Source of the DNA: Leptobrachium leishanense
Lineage: Eukaryota; Chordata; Amphibia; Anura; Megophryidae
Assembly (NCBI GenBank): GCA_009667805.1
Contig: CM019069.1
Coordinates: 57,044,422 to 57,108,421, forward strand
Reading direction: 5' to 3'
DNA length: 64,000 nt
Each line of letters starts with the position of its first letter. Within the stretch, counting starts at the first letter, position 1. The translations under genes were made by a program, and so were the position numbers. Below are positions 44,734 through 57,876 of this stretch, one piece after another. The notes under the pieces are model-generated. The model did no database searches and was not told the origin of the DNA. It was given only the letters and a program-made list of their open reading frames with translations.

Positions 44734-45452
44734 GGACCCTATTACATTCTGTGTGCAAACGTTAGCGCGTGCTCAAAAACGCATTAACGCGAGGGGCAAA
44801 ACCCTTTGCGCAGACCGTTGTATTACAACGTCAGCGCAACAAACGCGCGCATACGTCTACCGCGGGTGAACCTGCGCAAACCCTGCGCGAGCTTACTGTA
44901 CTGCATGCGTCCTATACTTAACATTGTGAGCGCAAATGCGTTTGTGCGCTGGTACGCAGATGGTATTACAATCTACGCACAGTTTTTAACGCACAGCGTT
45001 TGCGCGCATAATTTTAACGTCTTTTAAAAGCTGGTGTTAATGGCAAATACGAACGTCCTGGCCGAACCGAAATACACCGGCCCAAAAAAAAAAAATATAG
45101 CAAAGTATAGTTACACATTCTATGTATACCCAAACAATAAAATTGAGAAGTTGTGCGTGTTTTTATTATTGCTGCAGCATATATACTCAGATTAATTTTG
45201 ACAGGCGCAAAAACTGAACGGGAGACAATTGTGGTTCTTAATTCAGATTGGCTGAAACGTGTTAAAAAACAGTCCGCACACCGACACACCGCGTTTTTGT
45301 GCGTCTTTTTTTACGCGCGTTATTTTTTGACGGATGAAAAAATGCGTATGGATTGTAATACCAGCGTTAATTTACCACGTTAACGTTTAACGCTTCGTGC
45401 ACAAATTAACGCGCTGCGCGAGCGATTTTGCACAAAGAATGTAACAGAGCCC
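44734..45452 (-). mobile_element. Harbinger-like MITE, family H2
   Basis: Ends are GGACCCTATTACATTCTGTG and CAAAGAATGTAACAGAGCCC; both flanks are TTA. The 719-bp interior matches 15223-15949 in opposite orientation, including AAAGCTGGTGTTAATGGCAA and GACAATTGTGGTTCTTAATT. Confidence 0.88.
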
Positions 45453-46295
45453 TTAGAGGGACGATGAAGCCATCGAAAGTGTGTTTTTTTGGCTACATAT
45501 CCCCATTATTGTTAATTTAAACATTTAATGGGATTGTATGTAATCCGGAGGCACATCACTTTGTTTGTTATTGGCTTATTGCTGGATTCCAAATATCAGA
45601 ATTATGAATTTATAGAAAAGGTAAACTCAAGCCATTTTTAGAGACCAGAAATGATGATAGATTGCCTATGCTAATCCATGGCTGCTTTTTTCCTAAATAT
45701 ATTAATCTAGTAGCAATTAAAACCTGACAAATAAAATATATTGGTTAAGACAGCTTCTTTATTCTAAAGGACATTTTGATTTTGTATAGAGCCAGATCCC
45801 ATCAGCCTTTGTGCAAGTCTGGCTATATAGGATAGGAAAAAAAAGAAAAAGAAGGTCAGAAAATCAGCTTGAAAGGGTATTTTGTGGCCATCTAATTAAA
45901 ATGGGTCGTGTTGGGAGGGAACCAGGCCTTTCACTTAAATGTAGTCTTCAATCTTTCCCTCACAGCTCTCTCAGTCAATAAAAAGGTTCTCAGCTTCATT
46001 ATACAATGCATCGTATTCCAGTAAAATCAGGATGGCCATATTGAAAATCATTATTTACTGGTGTCACGAGGAATCGGTTGAACCTGTTACACATCAAGTA
46101 TTCCAGTAAAATGTTGTATTTTTTTTTAGTTAGGTCTCAAAGTTTTTGTACTAAGTTTTTCAGATTTAGTCATTTTAGCAGTTTTAGAAATTACAAACGG
46201 TAAAGTAGCGCCTTGTCGATGACATCAGTTGTCTGGTAGCAGAACCAAGATCAATGAGCAACACAGAGGCTTTCTTAACATCACCTCAATAAAAA

Positions 46296-46313
46296 AAATA
46301 TATATATATATAT
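46296..46313. repeat. (TA)n microsatellite
   Basis: Short TA run in the intron just after the first MAM exon (transcript sense). Confidence 0.9.
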
Positions 46314-46331
46314 ACAACACAGGAAACTCAC

Positions 46332-46472
46332 CAGGGCTGGATCCTGGATGCCCCATCCAGGGATTATTAGGGTGGAAGGACCATGTAAAATCAGCATTCT
46401 TATCATGCGTCCAGCTGCAAAAGTCCTCAGAATCATCAAAATTGCAGTTAAATCCAGTCAGGAGTTGGGAAT
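46332..46472 (-). CDS. nrp2: nrp2 exon: start of MAM (c) domain
   Basis: This 141-nt exon (phase 1 to 1) encodes DSQLLTGFNCNFDDSEDFCS followed by WTHDKNADFTWSF. F.CNF(D/E)......C.W is the usual opening of a MAM domain, with its first two Cys. The second half (PNNPWMGHPGSSP) is divergent from mammalian NRP2, as this loop tends to be. The acceptor pyrimidine tract is modest (CTTTCTGAAAG); the donor CCCTG/GTGAGT is strong. A (TA)n stretch lies a few tens of bases into the following intron. Confidence 0.92.
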
Positions 46473-47215
46473 CTTTCAGAAAGGAAAAACACAAGATCAG
46501 AGTTTACTTTTTTGCTTATCTCTACAGATCTTCTACCTGGTAAATTGCCAGAACCGAACAACAGATGAAATCCCTCTCTTGTGGGATGCATTTAGTTGGC
46601 TCACATGTCTTAAACTTGACATTAGTTGTGATAGAATGAAACCCGCCTAATCCCACCAACAAGACAAAAACAACAAGAAGAACGGAGAGCGCCTAGAGGC
46701 ACAAATAATCAGCTCCTAGTTTATGTGCCAAATAGCTTTCTGTGTACGGGAGAAGCTGGAGTGTGCCACGCATTTCTGATGGGTTCCAATGGACAACATA
46801 GCGTGGCTGCTTATTTTCACTAACAAGCATCCTATAGTAAATTGGCCAACTAGGTTGAAAGTAAGCGCTATGAACCAAAGCTCTATTTTTTTATTCATAA
46901 CATTAGTATTTCCTAACTTTAGAATCAGTTGTTTAGGAGTGAAATGAAAATTCATTAAAGTGGCCATATTGTGATAATAACATATATTGTGTTGAATTAG
47001 CAAATGAAAAAAGTAATTACAACAATTGGTAAAATCAAGTTTGGAAGACATTCATACAACTGAATATCCCCAGAATTAAGCAAAGATAAGCACCGGACCC
47101 ATCTGAATTATTTTAAAACTATGCTGATCCAAAGGACTTCAATAAGCCCTAAGTTTGAAAGTGTCGGGAAATGTATAGGTTTATTTGTTTATTTATTACA
47201 CCAATGTGTCATTTA

Positions 47216-47630
47216 GGCTGGGTCAGACTAACGCAGTGCGAACACGTGTGCAGCCGCACTTTATCACGGCCGTAGTAGCAGCAAATGACGGCCAATATAC
47301 GAAGTACGGCCGCACGAAAGTGCAGCCGCGCAAAACAAGCGGCAAACAAACGCATTTTTTCGAGAACGTCAAACCGCTAGTACTGATGTACAGAGTGCAC
47401 TGCGTCCGCTAGCGGCGTGTGTGTGTGATTAGGAGACGTCAGACGCTGCTAATGTCCGGTCAACATAACGTCCAGACGCAAAAAGTGTTTTATTGATGAT
47501 CCGTACAAAATCACGGACGGAAATGCGCATCGTATGACCGCTATCGCGTATTCTGTGAAAAAATACGTCCATTCGTTCGAACGCACTTTTTCACGGACGA
47601 TGCGAAAAATGCGTTAGTCTGACCCTAGCC
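47216..47630. mobile_element. Harbinger-like MITE, family H1
   Basis: Ends are GGCTGGGTCAGACTAACGCA and TGCGTTAGTCTGACCCTAGC then C; both flanks are TTA. Interior collinear with 14169-14593. It lies about 230 bp from the linker exon. Confidence 0.88.
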
Positions 47631-47863
47631 TTACCGGTTCATTTCAGTGTTAATAAGTAGGTCACTTGAAATATCAGATTCTGGATAGATTGTTGTGATG
47701 AAATTCTGAAATGTTATTTGTTTATGCGACACCAACTTGCTCCACCACAGATTTACACCTCTAGGTTTGAGTATTGAGAATTTGCATTTGGGGTTCAGCT
47801 CAGCGGTCCATTTCTTATTTTTATGTCAATGCACACTCACTGGGGTTCTAAATACATAGCTAC

Positions 47864-47980
47864 CTTCATTATCTGCACACGAGTCTCCGCATTCAGAGGT
47901 TTCTTCCACTGGGGTGCTCTGAGTGGTTGTCTCTTCAGTCCTCATGGTGGGTTCCACTGTCTCCGATGTAGGTTTGGTTT
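47864..47980 (-). CDS. nrp2: nrp2 exon: Ser/Thr-rich linker between b2 and MAM
   Basis: This 117-nt symmetric exon (phase 1 to 1) reads ETKPTSETVEPTMRTEETTT, then QSTPVEETSECGDSCADNE. It matches the NRP2 linker pattern with TKPT, EETTT and a Cys pair (ECG.SC). The segment is short, proline- and threonine-rich and probably O-glycosylated. In mammals NRP2, unlike most proteins, carries polysialic acid on O-glycans in this linker; a cluster of Thr residues is retained here, so the same modification is possible but not shown. Acceptor is TTCTTCAG/AAACC and donor GAAG/GTAGCT. Confidence 0.93.
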
Positions 47981-48551
47981 CTGAAGAAAAATTTATATAA
48001 AGATGAGATGATTTTTCAATGTTTTTAATGGGAAAACAATGCAGAAAGATTCATCATCTCTGTCAGTAATCATTCAAACACAGACATATTAGAAGATTGG
48101 GTTTGCCGGATCAAGGTAACCATTAGTTTCTGGAATTTTCCCTTTGGCTCTTAAATGTCCGGTTTGGTCTGCACAAATCTGTGTAAGAACTTTTCAGTCG
48201 TAGACATTCATAATTGAGTGCTTAGTGGCTTCTAAGATTGATATAAATTTCTCAAGTCCTGATAGGATATACAGGAGACCAATTCTTCAGTACCGTACAT
48301 ACATAAAACTGTATGTTTACACCTGTTCACTGACAGGTTATTAAAGCATTTTATGGAAGCAAATATCTCAGAGGTCTCAGATAAGGATATCAGACAACGG
48401 GTAATGTTACATATAGGGTATGATAAGCCGATATGTAAAATCAGATACTTGGTCTTTTGTATAAGGAACACTCCCTTTGGAACCATTGGAAGAAAATACT
48501 GTTGAGTATGAGTGGATAGAACCATTTACATAAAACCACATTATAAAATCA

Positions 48552-49026
48552 TAGTGAGAGAAAAGGGGGTGTGAGGATCCTGAGGATGAGCAACGGCACT
48601 CGTGGCCTGCTGTACGGTGGGGCCCACTCAGGTCTCACAAGGTTTTAGCTTGCTTGTGCCATTACAGGGATTAATGCTCCATATGCAAATCAGTCTGCTC
48701 TCACCCAATGAGGGTGGCCAGTACTGACTGCCAAGGACGTCATCCCTGCACGAGAGGTGCAGTAACCCCCGACGATCGTTTTGGCCTTGTTGGGCCTCGT
48801 CAGGACGTTATAGCTGACACCCCTCTAGGCACACCAAGCAAGGGGTCCACGTCTGGATGACCCTGTAAACTTATAGTGAGAGAAAGGGGGGGGTGTGAGG
48901 ATCCTGAGGATGAGCAACAGCACTAGTGGCCTGCTCTACGGTGGGGCCGCTCAGGTCTCACAAGGTTTTAGCTTGCTTGTGCCATTACAGGGATGAATGC
49001 TCCATATGCAAATCAGTCTGCTCTCA
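48552..49026 (-). mobile_element. Partial tandem element with hammerhead ribozyme (Penelope/retrozyme-like)
   Basis: A 153-bp repeat (TAGTGAGAG ... TTTGCATATGGAGCAT in either sense, ending CTCTCA) is present at 48552-48704 and again at 48874-49026. It flanks a unique 169-bp middle that carries a hammerhead fold on the minus strand. The whole is bordered by a 14-bp direct repeat, ACATTATAAAATCA (48538-48551 and 49027-49040), which looks like a target-primed insertion. Repeat-middle-repeat equals about one and a half units of a 320-bp tandem. Penelope-like retroelements and retrozymes have such ribozyme-bearing tandem terminal repeats; no protein is encoded here. Confidence 0.78.
48766..48809 (-). 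ncRNA. Hammerhead ribozyme motif (core position G12 changed)
   Basis: On the minus strand the core CTGACGA (48797-48803) fits CUGANGA exactly. Stem II is GGCC, loop CAACAA, GGCC. The next core triplet reads AAA instead of GAA (G12 to A at 48782, as expected from CpG decay). A tiny stem III, CG-AT-CG, is followed by UC, placing cleavage between 48771 and 48770. Stem I pairs only in part (C-G, U.G, mismatch, C-G). G12 is needed for catalysis, so this copy is probably inactive. Confidence 0.72.
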
Positions 49027-49888
49027 ACATTATAAAATCAAATGGACTTCTTATTCACACCACCCATGGATAAAATATCCTAATCATTCGAAGGAGTTCA
49101 TTTAGCTACATTTTCGTTCTTTCTTTCATGCTTTTCATTATTAGGAATGTATGTTGCACACAGAGAAACGGACTAACACGAGAATGGAAGGAAAAAGAAA
49201 AATACAGCACAAAAATCTGTGATGTGAAAATAATTTGTCGTCGTTAGTGGAAAGACTGGCTCCTTTGATCCGTGGTTTCTCTTTGGCGAGAGGATTCATT
49301 TTCAACCAACTGTAGTTTTTCAGTCTTTGTTCCAGTTAGCAGGTCCGTTGTTAGCAAAGAATGGTGCGTTACTATAAAAGGCAAAGTATTTATATATTTT
49401 AGCTGGGATTAGCAGATGGCTCTCATTTTAATGCCAGGTCGCTTACTCTACAACCAGAGCTGATTTTTAAATAGGAATCCCAAGTTTAATTTGTACAATG
49501 ATAAGATTGTGAATGGAAACAATTCTCTCCAGTGTGTTGAGTTCTCTGGGTAACCTAATTGATTGTGCCTGCTGTTGTGTTGGAAGATCCATTTTAATAT
49601 CCCTTTGGAAATACATCCAGGTGTGAGTAATTATTATATTAACTGCATGAAATTCTCTGGGGGATTAGGCACAAAGATGATTGTAATCTGAATACATCAC
49701 GTGCAAGTGATATCCAAAATATTGCTTTATTGTACTTTTGGTTTGCTTTTGGCATATATATTTAGGTAAATAGCATAGGATAAGGTGGGCACGGCATCTC
49801 AAGTAAAAGTTTATATTTTTGTTTGAAACATTTCTAATTGAAGTCTACTTTATGATTCTACTATCAGGTAATTAATATGAAATACTGT

Positions 49889-50778
49889 CAGGGCTATTCA
49901 AAGAGAATCGAAAAGTCACCGCACGTTCGGTGACTTTTCGTTCTCTTCAATTCGGTGCGATTCAGCGATCCCATTTCGGCAACCCTACGGTGTATTCAGC
50001 AAGCACCACAGGGCTGTCGTAGAGCAGGATAAAGCCGCCGAAAACCTGCCGAACACTCACCGCAAAACCCAGGCGAATGCGCACTGAAACCCGCAAAAAC
50101 ATCTGGATTAGCCCCGCCGAAGACACCGGAGAAACTTGAGCAGGAGCCAATCACAGCGCAGAGCAGCCACAGGAAAAACCCGACACCGCAGACGAGTGGA
50201 GTGAAAAAAAAAAAACAGTACGCTGGAATGTTTGGAAAGGGAAATGCTGTTTGCAACCAAACTACTGATCGAAAATGTCTGAAATTTACATATGAGATCC
50301 AATGAATGATAATAAAAAGGGCTGTTACAGAAAAAAGAAAAAACGTTAAAAAAAATCCTATTTTTTTTTTCCAAAAAATGCTTAAAAGATCCTAAACAAA
50401 AACCTATAAATAAAGAAACTTTTTACTGCAGAATATTATAATAAACGGTTTATTAGATATTGAATTAAAATGGGAATATTTTTAACATTGAAGCCTATGG
50501 GATTCGCCTGAATAAACCTGTCAAATGAAGCAACTGAATGGCAGGGCATTTCGGCAACTTTTCACTGCTGGTTTTTGTTCTCTGAATAGACGAAGCTATG
50601 GGGATTTCACTGCCCTCAAACAGGCAACGAACAGGCACCGTATGTGCAGGCAATTCGTCAACATTTGGTGCAATGCCTGTGCTCTGAATAGCCGAATGGC
50701 CAGGAAAGGTAACCGAACGCTGATTTTCAGCGTTCGGTTACCTTTCGCCAGCAATTTGGAGCACTTTGAATTACCCTG
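49889..50778. mobile_element. Palindromic MITE, family D
   Basis: Ends are CAGGGCTATTCAAAGAGAAT and CACTTTGAATTACCCTG. Subterminal inverted pairs include CGAAAAGTCACCGCACGTTC/GAACG...GTGACTTTTCG near the left end and AAGGTAACCGAACGCTGATT/TTCAGCGTTCGGTTACCTTTC near the right end. The middle matches 42117-42845 in reverse. Confidence 0.75.
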
Positions 50779-53700
50779 TGTATGTATCAAATGTATTTCA
50801 ATAGTTAGAAAATACTTAGCCATTCTAACAATGCCAGGAGGATGATGGGAAATGAATGAGGAAATTTAAACATGAAAATGTGTTAAACATATAAGGTTAA
50901 ATATAGCTGTATGTATTACACAATTCAGATTTTTTTTAATGTTCTGATGGTTTTTCCAGGTGACAGGTTCTCTTCGCTATCATTCTCTAAATAACCTTCG
51001 CACAGTATATAGTGTAAAGGAGGGGGCATTACTTGAACTTAAATATTAGGCTTCACACATTTTTGTAACAAGTTGCTAATCACTTTGACTACAGTTGTTC
51101 CTACAGATTAAATGTGTTGGGATGGTGTAAATTGGAAAAAGCCACAAATAGCTTTTTAATAACAGCAACTTAAAAAAAAGCTGTGGTGGCCTTTCCTGTT
51201 CAATGACACTATCATCCGATATATATATACATATATATATATATATAGCTGCTGTGAAAAAAAAGAGAGCCAAGATGGTAGTTTTAATCACATCCTGCAG
51301 ATATCCATGTCTTTCCAACATTTTGCGAGAAAAACTCATGGCAATCTAAGGCCGAAGGTTGCCAAATAAGGGTTCAATTTAATTCAGCTAGATCTGGATG
51401 TTTACCAAATATACTGAAACAATTAGGCCATTTCTCCGTTTAGCATATTTAATAATGGGGTATCTTGTTAAAGTATTGGCTTAATTAACGGCACTTGCAA
51501 CTTTACTAAGTAATGGAAATATGGAGTATCTCTTTAGTGATTTAGTGCAGTTTTCCCCCCACTAATATCAAAGCAATAATGAATACATTATTAAAATAAA
51601 TTAAGTGAAAAAACCCAAACAACACACAAAAATATGAAAAAATATATTCACAATGTATTGCCACGTTGCTGTATCTGCCCCAAATATAGTTTTGTTGGCT
51701 ATTTCCCGGAGCACTTTTTATCAAAAAAGGATCATGTTTTGGTTTTCAATTATGGTAGATTGAATCACCCTATTATTAAAAATAATGTTGACCATTATTC
51801 ACTAATATTTTTTCAACTTAACCCACTAAAAAGACTTAAATCAAGCCCTATAATGGATCCCACTGAGTAGCAAAGTTATTATTGAAAGCATTGAAAGAAT
51901 TGGCTGTTACCCGTATCATGAAAAACTGTTGGTATTATCTATTGGTCTTGGCAGAAATGTAGTTGAGTGTACGAATCTCCACTAGTTAGAACTCGGTATG
52001 TCAAGATGGAAGTTATTGTACATAAAGATGCCAAAAGTCATGACCGATAATGATATCGATAAACAATTAGTAGACACTAAAAATCTGGCATTATGATTAT
52101 TCACTCAATATCTCTGAAGACATCCAATATCAAACAAGGCTAACTTCGGCAAGCCAAGGGCTTCGGCAACTGCATTTTTTATAATGCTTAGACAGCCTTT
52201 TACAACCCTAAAACATCTGGAGTGCTATTAGTAGCATGGAGTAAAAAAAAAAGGCGGGATCATTATGATTAAAATTAATCCATTATTTCTGGGTCTACAG
52301 AAACCCTTTTTCAGATTTCTCAAGGTCGGAAGGTAAGACGGCTCCGACCTATTTCCTCCTCCAAACAAACCTACTTCCTTCAGTCAAGTCTGGCTCCCAT
52401 TTAATAAGCTCTTATTATGCTTGTAATAACTTCCTCAAATCATTATTAAAGGCAATTAAGTATTTCGTTGATGGAAAGGCAGGACGCGTAGTGGGTAGAC
52501 AATGCCAAAACATGAATGCACATAGTGAGTATGGTCTACGTACATGCAATAGACACGACAGATTAGACATGGTGCAGACCACTTTACAATGTTGGGAATA
52601 AACAGTTTAACTTTTTGTTTTTTTTTAAATAAAATTATGATTTTAAGACTGATGAATTAGACGGCACAACCACCATTTAATGGACTTGTGCATAAAAGGA
52701 ATGTGTTCAACCGTCTCAATTGCCCTACTTTTCCATCAGGGATGAGAAACAAGTGATTTTAATACAAAGCTAAAATAAAAATGGGATTACAAAAGTTGAT
52801 TATTAATGCGATGGCATCTGGAATAAATCCATGCTTTGGGGCTAGGGATCAAAGACTAATTTATGGAACAGGCTGATTTATCGTGGATTTATCTGACTGC
52901 CTGAAAGGAAGGAAAGCGTATAGGGACATTAAATTTGGAAAGCAAGGGGGTGGTGAGCACTTGTTGGAACCTTGACTTGATCAATAAATAAGGTGAACCT
53001 GTGTCAGCATCACTTGACAGCTTTGACACCAATAGGGGAAAAAAAAGAAATAGAACAAATTGTGTAGTGATGTGTTAAATAATCTGTTATTGCGATTTGA
53101 CAACCAACTTAGAACTGGGAAATATTCTCAATTTTCAAATGCATTCTGCAAATCATTTGTAGACTCAATGACGTGTTGATTCTATATGAATAGAAATAAG
53201 AATTCAAGGTGTGTATATTAATTAATATAAGTGTTTATAAGACGAGCTAAATTGTCCACATCTGCCATTAATTTCCAGTCCCTTCCACTTGTGCTGTTTT
53301 TATTTTTCTCTGGAGCATATTCCTAGGCCACACGCAGCTTCCCATAAAAACGTTCCCCATGTTCTGCCTTCAGAGCACCTGACTCATTCGTGGGACGACC
53401 ATGCTGTTTGTGTCTCTCATGATGGCAACTGCAGCGTATGGAACGTTTGCTTGAGATAATGGAAAAGAAACGATCAGACGCTGCGGCGTGCAAAATAGAA
53501 AGTGAACGGAGGAGAAAAACCCCCCTTCTGAGAACAGGCCAGCATAAAGCAACTCCAGATTGAGCCACCCAGCAGCGAAGTAATTGAAAGCAGACGTTCA
53601 GAACTTCAAAAAGGATCCATACCAGATGCGGGGCACAGCTCTAAAATAGGGGATTACATCAGAGGGTTGCTTGGCTCTGGGAATAAAACTTCAGGTGCTC

Positions 53701-56700
53701 TTTACTCCTGGGCTTTTATATTTACCGTCATCAGGGAGAAATCTTTTTATTAATTGGCCAAACATTTCAAAAGAACCAGTGACACTAGCTATTCATGGAT
53801 GGTCAACCAGTAATTCATTGGATGTTATTAAATCCCTTAAAATGCTGTTGACTGTCCAAGACTTGGGCATTGAGGGTCAAGAGTACTATAGAGGAGGGCA
53901 GCTATACAGGCTATCCTAAAGTAAGTTATTTCCTCAACAGATGGCTTTTACATGTTTAAATATCTAAATAAAATAGTTTTATACCTACACAATCTTAACT
54001 TGTTTTTAATCATTAAACAATTTAGTGACTGGTGTCTTACGTTTGATAACACATTTCCTTTCACTTACATGTTTTACTTTGTGATATAAAGACATCTTCG
54101 AACTCAATGAATGGGTTAATCATATTATTTGTTGTTGTCAATGTGTTTTTTATTGTCTGTAACGTATACAAGGTGGTAATTACAGGTTTTTTAACGGAGC
54201 ATCAGAGCACAACTCACAAGGGAATTATGATCGTGGTCAGAATGGCTCATCATTAAGTGACCTGATGCCTTCAACCTTTAGTCATCGGCACCTCAGTGTA
54301 AAGTTGGCCAGTTATTAACCCGTCAGTGGATACTCATGCTAGAGGTAAAGAGAGGATGTCAGAACTGGCAGCTGTCAGCCTCTCATAAAGACAAGAGATG
54401 AAGACTGGCAAAAGTAATTGAAGGGAGAGGACGATATTTGTTTGCTGACCTTTTTTTATAGTAACAATGAGGTGAAGACAGGCAGGATTAAGAAATCATA
54501 ACTTGTATGTCCATGTATTCTATTCCACATGTTGCATTCAGCATGATATGAACACACATTTCAACAATTTCCACTTCATTTAGCCTGAAGTATGGCAAGT
54601 TACATCTGACTGAGAAAGAGCTAATGATGTTAAAGGTTACAAATTTCTATATATACATTTTCATTTAAACTCCTTCACGCTAACAAATAGGCATTCCAGT
54701 ACAACCAGGGAAAAAAGGAGTAACATTTCATTAATATCCTTCAATGGCCATAATGAAGGATCTAGTCCACAGTACGTGGATTGACAGAGAACTCTTATTT
54801 CCAGAACTATCATGTTAAATTCCAGTAAATTATTATTCCAGTGAGGCAATAAGACAGCAGCTGCAATCTATGTGAGCTAAGGTTAAAGCTGTCACTCATA
54901 TGGACAATTACTTGCTATTATTTGAATTTATGATGTCCAATGACCAGATGATGAGCTGGCTGGGTTAACCCCAAATATACAGAGGTTGCACCTAATTTCC
55001 AAGAACTATATAGTTCAGTGCCTGCCTTCCTGCCAGCCGCTGGTTGCCAAACACATTATGAGAGTGGGAAGGTCTCCTTTGTTCAAAACATCCCACTTCC
55101 TGTCCCGGCTTGAGGCGCTCTCCGGTCAAAAGGAAAGAAAAAGTTCCCAGTTGTGCATTTGACTCATCACATATTTCCAGGATTAAAATTGCACATCGAT
55201 CTGTAGGACAAAATATGGAGGGGAAAACTTTCCGACCAAATCCACTACGCTAAAAAAAAAAAAAAAATCTAAAAATGGTCTAACTGCTCAATCATGTGTG
55301 AAATGGGAAAAAAAAGACACACTCGACTGCATAAGTCCATGTCTTTGTGTCAAGGACAAGCAGTAAATATGACTTTCAGACAGTTTGGAGTGAAGGTCCT
55401 GGTGGTAATGCCAATAAATTAATTATACATAGGCATGAAATTGAAGCACCAGCTGCGCAAGAAGACCTTCAATTTTATGTTTACATTTTTTAGCATCTGG
55501 AACATTAACATTTGCTTCCTATCATGCATAAAGTACACAAATAAACACGGCATTTGGGGGTCAGAACAGCAAAAATTGACCTTTACGGTATGAAAGAAAG
55601 CAAAGTTAACATAGATAGAAAAGAATGATTAAAAAATTTAATTTTCTCCTTAAAAACCTTCCAACGATTTCACATATTAAAGTAGCTTGAATTATATTTT
55701 ATGTAATGGATGCATTTTTTTTTTTACTGCTATGGAAATTGTTGCTGGACTGGTTTACTTTCGGAGTTTGACTTTTGTAGCACGGAAGCAGAGATTTATT
55801 TCAAAAGGAAAGGCAAAAGACATTCCTGCACCCGTCGCTTCCTACCATTCCTGCACCCGTCACTTCGTACCATTTGTAGGGGAAGCGAATGGTGCGAACG
55901 TAAATGGCTTCCCCCAGCTGGCTAGAAACTCAGCTAGTGTTCTGTTCTGTTACACTACGCAAAACTATTCATAATGTTCGTTACATGTCCCTCCCTTTCT
56001 GTAAGGCTGGTTTTCACTTAAAATACTTTCTTGTCTTGCTGTATCACTGCCAAAAAATGTGATGTGAATACTGCAGACAAAAGAGACACAGTGCCGGGGG
56101 AAGAGGTGAATAATGTTTTCAGGGTGACCATTAGAAAACTCTCATCCCTCAACTTCCTGTTTCAGAAGCCCGGGAGATGTACTTCCCATATGTGGTTCCG
56201 TAAAACTCCATAATGTGTCTCTGAGGCACATCTGGAGAGCACATCTCGATTTTCACGGATTCCCTGGCAAATCGTGTAACAGGCTTCTTCGAGTATACTA
56301 TATCAAAAAGAATAATCTGGTCTATAAATTTCAGAGCTCGGCCTGTTGAGTTCAAACATCTTGGTGGGATGGCTGAATTTTCAAAAATGAAAATGAGGTC
56401 TTTGTTAGGTCCTATCAAAGGAAAATGCCTTCGGGTGATCTAGGGTGATTTTTTTTCTTTTTTTACATGCCTCAAAACAAGCGTAGCTCCTATAAAAGGA
56501 CACGGCGTATGGAATGCATATACAATTTCAATAGTGATGTGCCCAAATAACTGCTGCTGTGTGCTCACAAATGTTAATGAGATTTGTACATACAAATGCC
56601 TGTCTCTATAAGAGATAATAATGCTTTAAAAGGATGAATAATGGAGCTTTTGTATTAGAAAACTCAATTTATATAAAAAACGCACAATATAATATGTGAA

Positions 56701-56849
56701 AAACAATATATAGTTCTTCAGTCATGGGCATGCTTGCAGATCGGAAATATGCAATTTAATAAAGAGAATGTAAGGACAGAACATATATATATATATACAC
56801 ACACACACTTTCAATAATAACACAGTGGTGTTTCAGTCTTTGATCTCAC
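50779..56849. other. Large intron portion; no gene recognised
   Basis: AT-rich intron with (TA)n at about 51220-51246 and A-runs near 52240 and 55255. A tandem duplication of about 26 bp (ATTCCTGCACCCGTCRCTTC) lies at 55829-55875. The open frames here lack domains and do not carry nrp2-like splice borders. Confidence 0.4.
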
Positions 56850-56994
56850 CTGTTCGGTCACAGCCCAGTATCTCCATTCTCATTCCCATGCCAGCTGGAG
56901 ACCAACGTTCTGGATAAATGCGAACAAACTGCGCGGCCAATGGCTCAAACCTCCGCACTTCCGGAGTGTCATAGTGCATGTTACCTTCAAACAG
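56850..56994 (-). CDS. nrp2: nrp2 exon: end of b2 domain
   Basis: This 145-nt exon (phase 0 to 1) begins LFEGNMHYDTPEVRRFEPL and ends MGMRMEILGCDRT, with RIYPERWSPAGMG between. It completes the b2 discoidin fold and supplies its second Cys. Exon size and phase equal those of the second b1 exon (145 nt, 0 to 1), as expected for duplicated discoidin domains. Acceptor is TTCTAG/CTGTTT and donor ACAG/GTGAGA. The intron that follows is about 8.9 kb. Confidence 0.96.
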
Positions 56995-57876
56995 CTAGAA
57001 GAAGGAGAATAATTTTGATTCATGATATTATACAAATCATCCTTACAGATCTCAATGATTGAATTCATCTGGATAAATTGTACTAAATAAGGCACACATC
57101 TGTGAAACATGCAGCACTTGGATAAAGAGCCTGGCTGTGGCTCATAGTCAAAACCAAATTTCTGCTCAAGGAGTGCATCAAGCATATATTAAAAAATAAT
57201 AGACTACACTGCCCTAGAGCACTAATGTGTCACTTTTGACTTTCCAGCCGGTTAGGTTGTGTGTACACTATACTGTTGACACTTGTGGTAACCATCCTAC
57301 ACTGGGTTGACAAGTTTTGCCGTTGCCATGCTCGCACATCCAATAGTAGATCTGTAGATCAGGCTGTTGATGTGTTCTTCAAATTATACTATTCGGTCCT
57401 TGAATATTTGTCATTGTTATTACCACTTCTATTGTCTACTGGTACATTTGTATGTGGAATTAGGTTAATGAAATCACGGAATTGATGTCAGTAACTTAAA
57501 AAAATGCATCTACACACTGGGCTACAGATTTGATATTTGAGTGTGTGAGAATGATGATATGTGTGAATTGTAATATATATATATATACACACACTATCTT
57601 GCTTTTAGGGGCTCAGGGCAGGGACTAAGCATTCACATTTGTATTTTCAGTGATTTAGAAGCCTGTTGGAAGAGCCCGTCTCCTGGGTGGTTGGCATTCT
57701 GTGCTTCCAAGTATTATCTGAGAAAAAGGAGTCTGTGAAACACAGCAGGATGTAAAAGTACAAGAGAAAATTGCTTCCCCAGCACAGTAGTATGAAGAAA
57801 AAATACAGACAATTTTCACCATGCAGATATTTTAGACTTCATTTAGAATTCAGACATCATAAATGCACATTCATAC

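Noticed and set aside
48552..49026. Solo LTR or short LTR retrotransposon
   Set aside because: The two 153-bp repeats lack TG...CA borders and primer-binding or polypurine sites, and the 14-bp flanking repeat is far longer than the 4-6 bp of LTR elements.
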